The notes below the pieces were generated by a model that saw nothing but the letters and a program-made list of their open reading frames with translations, made no database searches and was not told the origin of the DNA. A stretch of 64,000 nucleotides of DNA, taken from positions 4,731-68,730 of the forward strand of contig CAZRXG010000021.1 of assembly GCA_964603985.1 (NCBI GenBank), in the 5' to 3' direction. Positions within the stretch are counted from its first letter, which is position 1; every line of letters starts with the position of its first letter. The DNA is from CAZRXG01 sp964603985 (GTDB lineage: Bacteria; Chloroflexota; Anaerolineae; Aggregatilineales; UBA3940). Below, piece by piece: positions 58,973-64,000 of this stretch. Position numbers and translations under genes: made by a program.

Positions 58973-59674
58973 ATGATCCATCTGGAGCCAACATCTCACA
59001 CGAAAGGACCCTGCGAATTGGCCGGAGAGACCTCCTGCTGGGACGCCGTAGCCGACGTCGGGCGGCTGCCCTCGCCCCGGCACCCCGGCGTGGCGGAAAA
59101 CGCCTGCTACCAGATCGAGCTGATGCGCCGGTTTATCCCCATCGGGCCTGAGACCCACCTGCTGGAGATCGCATGCGGCTGGGGCTGCTTCACCTACCAC
59201 TTCAACCGGGTGTGCGACGTGTACGGCATCGACGCCTCGCCCCGGATGCTGGAAGCCAACCCGGTTAAAAAGACCTCGGTGATGGATGCCGCCAACCTGG
59301 AATTCGACGACAACTCGTTCGACGTGGTGTTCTGCCGCAACATGCTCCACCACGCCGACGACATCGACCGGGTCATCGGGGAGATGCGGCGCGTTACGAG
59401 AAAGCACGTCGTCATGGTCGAGCCGAACAAGAGCAACCCGCTCAACTTCCTGATCGCGCTGGCGGTCAAAGACGAGCGGCAGATCCTTGAGTTCTCGCTG
59501 GCGACCTTCAGCAGCAGGGCGGCGCGCAACGGGCTGCGGGTGCTCTCCGCGCTGGCATATGGTGTGCTGATCCCGGCGGTGACGCCCGCCTTCCTGGTTC
59601 CCCTGAAGCGGCTGACCGACTTCCGGCAGCCGCTCGGATTGGAGGCGATGGTGATCGCGGAGAAGGCCGATTAA
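58973..59674 (+). CDS. Class I SAM-dependent methyltransferase
   Basis: 233 residues. Motif I LLEIACGWGCFTYHFNRVCD, acidic loop VYGIDASPRMLEAN, motif II region FDDNSFDVVFCRNMLHHADD, and VMVEPNKSNPLNFLIALAVK are those of the UbiE/Methyltransf_11 group. The C-terminal part is partly hydrophobic (VLSALAYGVLIPAVTPAFLV) and may sit at the membrane. Substrate unknown; lipids, quinones or sugars are possible. Monocistronic, divergent from the paralogous pair. The ATG lacks a strong SD. Confidence 0.87.
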   Translation: MIHLEPTSHTKGPCELAGETSCWDAVADVGRLPSPRHPGVAENACYQIELMRRFIPIGPETHLLEIACGWGCFTYHFNRVCDVYGIDASPRMLEANPVKKTSVMDAANLEFDDNSFDVVFCRNMLHHADDIDRVIGEMRRVTRKHVVMVEPNKSNPLNFLIALAVKDERQILEFSLATFSSRAARNGLRVLSALAYGVLIPAVTPAFLVPLKRLTDFRQPLGLEAMVIAEKAD

Positions 59675-59816
59675 GGCAGCCCGCGAACCACTCGCCGCAG
59701 ACCACCCGTCCCCCACATGATCCCGTGAAAAGATGCCCGCACCGGTCGCGCCAGCAGGATGGCCGCTTTTTGACTATACTGTACTGTAGAGCTACGTAGC
59801 GCAGGAGGATAAGAGC

Positions 59817-60695
59817 ATGTCACACGAGCGGCTTCAGCAGGCGGCCAGACTCGCCAGGGCCGGGAAGCGAGACGAGGCCTACGAGATCGTCGCCGATGTG
59901 CTCCGGGAGGAACCGGGCAGCGCCCAGGCGTGGGCGGCGATGTCACACCTGGTGGATGACCGGAAGCAGGTTGCCGAGTGCCTGAAGCGCGTCATCAAGC
60001 TGGCGGACGACGAACAGACGCGCCGGTGGGCGGCGGACCGGCTGGCGAAGCTGGAGCCTGCCCCGGCGCCGGTGCCGAAGCCGGTGCGGGCGCCGGAACC
60101 GGTGCCGAAACCAATGCCGGAACCGGCACCGAGAGCTGTCCAACCCCCCACCGCCGTGTCGCCCGCAGCACAGAGGCCGGAGCGCGCCGGGATCACCCCG
60201 GAGGATGTCGAGCGGATCGAGGCGGGGAAGCAACGGCGGGAAACGCAGGAAGGCCCCCGGTGGGTCGTCCCGTGTGCGGTGGTCGCGGCGGTCCTGCTGA
60301 TCGGGGTGATCGCCTGTGTCGTTGCCTCGCGCGTGGGGCTTAACCGGCTGCTCACCTCGCTGACGGGTCGCTCCAGTACGGTGGAGCTCGTGGAAGGCGA
60401 GCGCTACTGGGTGGGGGCCTTGCAGCCGCCGCTGCCGTTCATGGAAAACCTCAGTATGCCGTATGCCACGCTCCTCAGCGAGCCGGGGGAGATCAACCCC
60501 CCCGACCCGACCGCCCTCGTGGGTGTGCTGCCGAACGCCACGCCGGTCACGCTGAAGGAGGTGCAGGACGAGTGGTGCCGCGTCGAGGGCACTGCCTTCG
60601 ACGAGCGGCTGGAGGGCTGGATGCAGTGCAGCCAACTGCTTGACTACGAGCCGACGCCAGTTCCCATGCCCGACCTGACGCCGGAGCAGCCCTGA
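59817..60695 (+). CDS. Single-pass membrane protein with TPR-like cytoplasmic domain
   Basis: 292 residues. The N-terminus (LQQAARLARAGKRDEAYEIV, ADVLREEPGSAQAWAAMSHL) is TPR-like; a Pro/Ala/Val low-complexity linker of P-x-P-V-P-K-P type spans ~80-125; then one membrane helix VVPCAVVAAVLLIGVIACVV near residue 160, and an external domain of ~110 residues with two Cys (EVQDEWCRVEG, GWMQCSQLL) resembling an SH3-like wall-binding fold. Function not known. AGGAGGATAAG is positioned well before the ATG. Confidence 0.75.
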   Translation: MSHERLQQAARLARAGKRDEAYEIVADVLREEPGSAQAWAAMSHLVDDRKQVAECLKRVIKLADDEQTRRWAADRLAKLEPAPAPVPKPVRAPEPVPKPMPEPAPRAVQPPTAVSPAAQRPERAGITPEDVERIEAGKQRRETQEGPRWVVPCAVVAAVLLIGVIACVVASRVGLNRLLTSLTGRSSTVELVEGERYWVGALQPPLPFMENLSMPYATLLSEPGEINPPDPTALVGVLPNATPVTLKEVQDEWCRVEGTAFDERLEGWMQCSQLLDYEPTPVPMPDLTPEQP

Positions 60696-61080
60696 CGGTT
60701 GGGGGCGTTCCGATGTGGGGGTGAGTGTCTGAATCTGGCCCTGCATATGGGCCTGTCCCGGTCAATAACCATTTTTTGTAGGGGCGAACCTGCGTTGTTC
60801 GCCCCGCGTGTTTGCCTCGCGTATTCGCCCCTCCCCCAAACCCGAACATGCCCTGACGATTGCGTTTTTTAGGCGAAACCGGTGTATGATATGATTAGAA
60901 TAACACCTGGTCCGCATCGCAGTCTCCCACGCTTCACCAGGTTCGCGCCATAAAACACATCACCTGACGCACTCTCTCCGCCGGCTCACATCGCGCCAAA
61001 CCGGACCGGTGTAACCTTACCCTGGGGTATCTCCGCCCCCCCCGCGGAGAACCACGAATCCAGCAGAAGGAGATGGTCAG
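60696..61080. other. Intergenic region with GGGGCGAAC repeat
   Basis: Contains the repeat at 60778-60836 and a likely promoter around 60859-60895 (TTGCGT..TATGAT) for the DUF4328 gene, with an unusually long leader of ~180 nt. No coding sequence is seen in it. Confidence 0.45.
60778..60836. repeat. GGGGCGAAC palindromic repeat
   Basis: GGGGCGAAC (60781-60789) pairs with GTTCGCCCC (60797-60805); a third ATTCGCCCC half-site lies at 60823-60831. Same arms as the 28-bp palindrome at 15361. Confidence 0.6.
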
Positions 61081-61926
61081 ATGAGCCCAGAGGATCTCAA
61101 GTCGTACAAGCCCTCGGTCGGACTTGTCAAGTGGGTAACGCGGTTGCTTGTCATCCTGATCGTGATCGCCGTCATCTGGGGACTGTCATACCAGTCGCTG
61201 ATACACTACAACAAACAGTATGCTGGCAGGACACTTTCACCATTGGAGTATGGTAGCGCCATGCGGGGCCTCCGAAACCGGCAGAGCTTCGTCCAGCTCT
61301 CCGGCATGTGCCTGGGCCTGTACTCAAGCCTGTGGGGATTGGCGACGCTGATCTTGATCATGGTGTGGCATTCGCGCTGCTACAAGAACCTGCAGGTGTT
61401 CGAGATCCAGGGGTTGAAGTATTCCCCGGCCCTGGCGGCGTTGAGCTTCATTATCCCCCTGGCTAACTTCGTCTTGCCGTACCTGATCATGATAGAGGTC
61501 TGGAAGGCAAGCGGGCGCTACACCGGCAAAAACGAGGACTGGCGCAAAGTGCCCGCGCCCGCCCTGGTGATCTTGTGGTTGGTGTTTAACCTGGTTGCCA
61601 TAGTTGCTTACGTCTGGGTGATGAACTATTTCTTCGTTAACCCACCTTCCCCGGAGGACGCAACCGAGGCAGCCATGGCCGTAGGCAGGCTGATACTCGG
61701 CGCTGCGGTCGTGCTGGTTGCGTCCGCGGCCTGGATGGCCGTCGTCATCGTGACCATGCGGAGAATCGCGAAGCGTCAGGAGGAGTTGTACAGGGATTTC
61801 GAGAAGGCCGTCCACTACAGCGAACAATTCGAACGACCGGTTGACGAGGTCCTTGCCATGTACACGTCGGGCCTGGCATGGCTTGACGTCAGGAAGCAGT
61901 TGCAAGAGTCGACCGGTTCCGGCTGA
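61081..61926 (+). CDS. DUF4328-like multipass membrane protein
   Basis: 281 residues with about five membrane helices (LLVILIVIAVIWGLSYQSLI, LYSSLWGLATLILIMVWHSR, YSPALAALSFIIPLANFVLP, ALVILWLVFNLVAIVAYVWV, LILGAAVVLVASAAWMAVVI). The segment WHSRCYKNLQVFEIQGLKYS and PALAALSFIIPLANFVLPY..EVWKASG are the DUF4328 hallmark. The function of this family is unknown. AGAAGGAGATGG precedes the ATG. A large hairpin follows the stop. Confidence 0.82.
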   Translation: MSPEDLKSYKPSVGLVKWVTRLLVILIVIAVIWGLSYQSLIHYNKQYAGRTLSPLEYGSAMRGLRNRQSFVQLSGMCLGLYSSLWGLATLILIMVWHSRCYKNLQVFEIQGLKYSPALAALSFIIPLANFVLPYLIMIEVWKASGRYTGKNEDWRKVPAPALVILWLVFNLVAIVAYVWVMNYFFVNPPSPEDATEAAMAVGRLILGAAVVLVASAAWMAVVIVTMRRIAKRQEELYRDFEKAVHYSEQFERPVDEVLAMYTSGLAWLDVRKQLQESTGSG

Positions 61927-61930
61927 CCCC

Positions 61931-62004
61931 ACACCCGGCGTGACCCGCGCGTTGATGAGGGGCGATAGCCCGTCGACGGCGGGAAGCGGGATCACGCCGG
62001 GTGT
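61931..62004 (+). terminator. Long stem structure after the DUF4328 gene
   Basis: ACACCCGGCGTGA (61931-61943) pairs without mismatch with TCACGCCGGGTGT (61992-62004); further pairing within the 48-nt interior is likely. ATGCGTTTTTG follows, so it may be the transcript end. The interior is larger than in a simple terminator. Confidence 0.6.
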
Positions 62005-62016
62005 ATGCGTTTTTGA

Positions 62017-62152
62017 CTGTAGGTAGCTGCGAAGTATAGTCGCGGGTTTTACCCTCACCCTGCGCGCTGGTGGTGCGCGTAGGGTGAGGGCATTTTTCGA
62101 CGCCTGGTGGCCACAAACAGGATCGATACGCAGAATCTCTCCTCGACTTTTT
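62017..62152 (-). repeat. Long dispersed repeat, copy B
   Basis: Reverse complement of the unit at 28158-28340: GAGAGATTCTGCG, CCTGTTTGTGGCC, GTCGAAAAATGCC, CCTCACCC..GGGTGAGG, CCCGCGACTATACTTCGCAG. The remainder of the 61927-62329 spacer holds the hairpin above and a promoter. Confidence 0.6.
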
Positions 62153-62198
62153 CGTGTGTGATTTTTTGCACAATTTTTACAATCAACATCTTTTTTAT

Positions 62199-62207
62199 TG
62201 GTATAAT
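62199..62207 (+). promoter_or_regulatory. Extended -10 promoter of the AhpD-like gene
   Basis: TTGGTATAAT ends at 62207, giving TG-n-TATAAT; the AT-rich stretch upstream (TTTTTTATTG) may serve as an UP-like element. The start codon is 123 bp downstream. Confidence 0.5.
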
Positions 62208-62329
62208 CATACCTGAGGGTCAACCCTCTTTACATGGCAAATTCTCGCTCAGAGCGTTGGAAAACTGACGCCGGGCGGATCAAGGGCCGGGTGCAGCGTA
62301 AAAGCGTGCCCGGCAAAGGAAACACACAA

Positions 62330-62686
62330 ATGTCAAAGAACTATCCAAAGCACTATGAACATCTACGTGAGCTGATGGGCCGGTTGGGGCGCGATATTCC
62401 CCAGACGATGGGGGCTTTCTCCAAACTGCACCATGCGTCAGTCAGCGACGGCGTGCTGAGCGCCAGGGAGAAAGAGCTGATCTCGCTGGGCATCGCCATC
62501 ACCGTGCGCTGCGATGGCTGCATCGCCTTCCACGTTCACGACGCGCTTGAAGCCGGTGCCAGCCGCGACGAGATCACCGAGACCATCGGTGTGGCCGTCC
62601 TGATGGGCGGCGGCCCCGCGGTGATGTACGGCTGTGAGGCCCTCGAGGCGCTGGAGCAGTTCGAAGCCTTGAAGGTGGCTGCTTAG
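62330..62686 (+). CDS. AhpD-like carboxymuconolactone-decarboxylase family protein
   Basis: 118 residues. The redox motif CDGCIAFHVHDAL (CxxC followed by His) is the AhpD-type active centre in ITVRCDGCIAFHVHDALEAG; SAREKELISLGIAITV and GVAVLMGGGPAVMYGCEALE complete the helical fold. AhpD-like proteins reduce peroxides or hydroperoxides with help of thiol partners. The start at 62330 is supported by AAAGGA upstream; an upstream frame from 62234 codes for a basic leader unlike the family. Confidence 0.9.
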   Translation: MSKNYPKHYEHLRELMGRLGRDIPQTMGAFSKLHHASVSDGVLSAREKELISLGIAITVRCDGCIAFHVHDALEAGASRDEITETIGVAVLMGGGPAVMYGCEALEALEQFEALKVAA

Positions 62687-62871
62687 TCTGCACCTGATGG
62701 CAAACCCAACATGGTAGGGCGGTTCATGCGAGCCGCCCTTTTGCGTTTAACCCACCATATGACACCTTTTGGCGGCAATTCATCCACCTGGGACGTGTAT
62801 TAGCCAACGGAATTCGGTACAATTAGTCCAGTTTTACCCGTGTGTACCCTGGCAAACGGAGTTTGCTGATT

Positions 62872-63840
62872 ATGTCACTGACGAAAGAACAGAGTCTTGA
62901 GGCCTACCGGTTGATGATCCTCATCCGGCGCTTCGAGGAGAAATGCGCCGAGCTGTACGCAGCCGGTGACATCGGCGGCTTCCTGCACCTGTACATCGGG
63001 CAGGAAGCGCTTGCCGTTGCCGCCCGCTATGCGCTGCGTGAGGACGACAACATCATCACCGCCTACCGCGATCACGGGATCGCGCTGGCGCGGGGCCTGC
63101 CCACCAACGAGGTCATGGCCGAGATGTTCGGCAAGGCGACCGGCACCAGCAAGGGCAAGGGTGGCTCGATGCACCTGGCCGACCGCGAGAAGCGCTTCTG
63201 GGGCGGCTGGGCGATTGTCGGCGGGCACCTGCCGCTGGCTGCCGGGATCGCGCTCGCCGACCAGTACAACGGCAGCGACCGCGTCACGATGGCCTTCATG
63301 GGCGATGGCTCGACCAACATCGGCTACTTCCACGAAGCGCTCAACCTGGCCGCCGTCTGGAAGCTGCCGGTCGTGTGGGTCGTCGAGAACAACCAGTATG
63401 GGATGGGCACCGCCGTCACCCGCGCCTCGGCCGTCTCGGACATCGCCAAGAAGGCCGAAGCTTACGGCATGCCGTGCTGCATGCAGGTTGATGGCATGGA
63501 TCTGCTCGACCTGATCGACTTCTTCACCGAGGGCATCGAGCACGCCCGCAGCGGCGAGGGATCTTTCTTCGTCGAAGCCCTCACCTACCGCTTTCGCGGC
63601 CACTCGATGGGCGACCCGGAGCGCTACCGTCCCGTCCACGAGGTAGAGGTCAAGAAAGAGACCGACGACCCGCTGGTGCACTGGGAGGCTCACCTGCTCG
63701 AAGAGGGGCTGGCGACCGAGAAGGACATCCTGGATCTGGCTGCGGAGGCCGAGGAGGAGGTCAACGACGCGGTCGAGTTCGCCCGCAGCAGCCCCGACCC
63801 CGCGCCGGAAGATCTATACACCGATGTCTACGTCGATTAA
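62872..63840 (+). CDS. pdhA: Pyruvate dehydrogenase E1 component, alpha subunit
   Basis: 322 residues. The TPP-binding motif GDGSTNIGYFHEALNLAAVW..VVENN and the preceding KGKGGSMHLADREKRFWGG are those of the E1 alpha subunit. The subunits convert pyruvate to acetyl-groups on lipoyl-E2 with loss of CO2. Phosphorylation-loop-like YRFRGHSMGDPERYRP is present. The start at 62872 is preferred; the ten residues before it do not fit the family. The beta-subunit gene begins 20 bp downstream, a normal pdhAB layout. A branched-chain 2-oxoacid E1 is the main alternative. Confidence 0.93.
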   Translation: MSLTKEQSLEAYRLMILIRRFEEKCAELYAAGDIGGFLHLYIGQEALAVAARYALREDDNIITAYRDHGIALARGLPTNEVMAEMFGKATGTSKGKGGSMHLADREKRFWGGWAIVGGHLPLAAGIALADQYNGSDRVTMAFMGDGSTNIGYFHEALNLAAVWKLPVVWVVENNQYGMGTAVTRASAVSDIAKKAEAYGMPCCMQVDGMDLLDLIDFFTEGIEHARSGEGSFFVEALTYRFRGHSMGDPERYRPVHEVEVKKETDDPLVHWEAHLLEEGLATEKDILDLAAEAEEEVNDAVEFARSSPDPAPEDLYTDVYVD

Positions 63841-63860
63841 CACTGTGAAGGCAGATGCGT

Positions 63861-64000
63861 ATGAGTGACAAAACCGAGACCAAGACATTCCGTGAGGCCA
63901 TCTCCGCTGCGCTGTGGGAGGAGATGGAGCGCGACGAGCGCATCTTCATCATGGGCGAGGAGGTCGGCGTGTGGGGCGGCACGTATGCCGTCACGCGCGG
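63861..64000 (+). CDS. pdhB: Pyruvate dehydrogenase E1 component, beta subunit, 3' end outside window
   Basis: Only the first ~46 residues are visible (TFREAISAALWEEMERDERI, FIMGEEVGVWGGTYAVTR), the conserved N-terminus of the E1 beta subunit, with the E-E-V that helps activate TPP in this family. It forms the heterotetramer with the alpha subunit encoded 20 bp upstream. Starts at 63855 and 63861 are both in frame; 63861 leaves a better distance to GAAGG. The rest of the gene lies beyond the window. Confidence 0.9.
   Translation, partial: MSDKTETKTFREAISAALWEEMERDERIFIMGEEVGVWGGTYAVTR

Overview
The window (64 kb, GC-rich, with one run of 100 N at 24968-25067) looks like a chromosomal scaffold from an uncultured Chloroflexota bacterium, probably Anaerolineae-like. 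This is inferred from gene style: many lipoproteins whose lipobox Cys is followed by a Thr/Pro-rich stalk, NBR1-type Ig-like and TPR proteins, a T-box ahead of serS, GH116, and a tRNA gene without encoded CCA. There are no rRNAs, phage modules or CRISPR arrays. Several real genes end in TGA, so the code is standard.

Layout. 0-3.2 kb: a cut TPR-like gene, a 117-bp MITE-like element, then a minus-strand group (phosphotransferase, pentapeptide-repeat protein, Ddn-like oxidoreductase). 3.5-9 kb: a standalone class III cyclase domain between direct repeats, then nucleoside kinase, histidine kinase, DUF1232 protein and MscL. 9-15.4 kb: CpaF/TadA ATPase, HAD phosphatase, DinB protein, GH116 glycosidase, GNAT. 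15.4-20.6 kb: lipoproteins, including three tandem sugar-binding-protein copies (one broken), and a TAP-like hydrolase. 20.6-28.7 kb: a repeat-rich accessory stretch with a truncated CpaF-like gene, five TPR genes (four in exact 834-bp register), the assembly gap and a lipoprotein pair. 28.4-30.4 kb: a T-box leader and serS with a four-helix-bundle gene between them. 30.5-33.9 kb: a sulfide/sulfur operon (ArsR, SQR-like, DUF1641, TusE-like, DsrE-like). 34-37 kb: three 579-bp tandem copies of a small alpha/beta protein gene, an MFS transporter and tRNA-Arg(ACG). 37-48 kb: VWA and NBR1-type lipoproteins, a candidate small RNA, a glycosyltransferase, a PIN-like/DUF433 toxin-antitoxin pair and a membrane-protein/regulator pair. 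48-58.9 kb: a probable 29-residue peptide gene, CorA, a caspase-like/ubiquitin-like membrane protein pair, and a copper operon (CopA, thioredoxin-like lipoprotein, YHS protein). 59-64 kb: methyltransferase, membrane proteins, an AhpD-like protein and the start of a pyruvate dehydrogenase operon.

The strongest unusual result is in the copper operon. The thioredoxin-like lipoprotein has an in-frame TGA exactly where the first active-site Cys should be (W-TGA-P-T-C), the frame stays open for 82 more codons, and a 7-bp stem-loop follows at the distance expected of a bacterial SECIS. It is best read as a selenoprotein in a copper-handling operon. Other items worth following are a promoter-to-terminator small RNA at 39238-39366, the 29-residue peptide gene at 48355-48444, the caspase/ubiquitin-like pair, a T-box separated from its synthetase gene by an inserted cassette, and a 117-bp element whose terminal repeat supplies the stop codon of a neighbour in both copies.

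A recurring theme is recent local duplication: binding proteins, TPR proteins, 132-residue proteins, two lipoproteins, and a 300/372-residue pair. At least six families of short palindromic repeats are scattered between genes, several touching 3' ends of genes.
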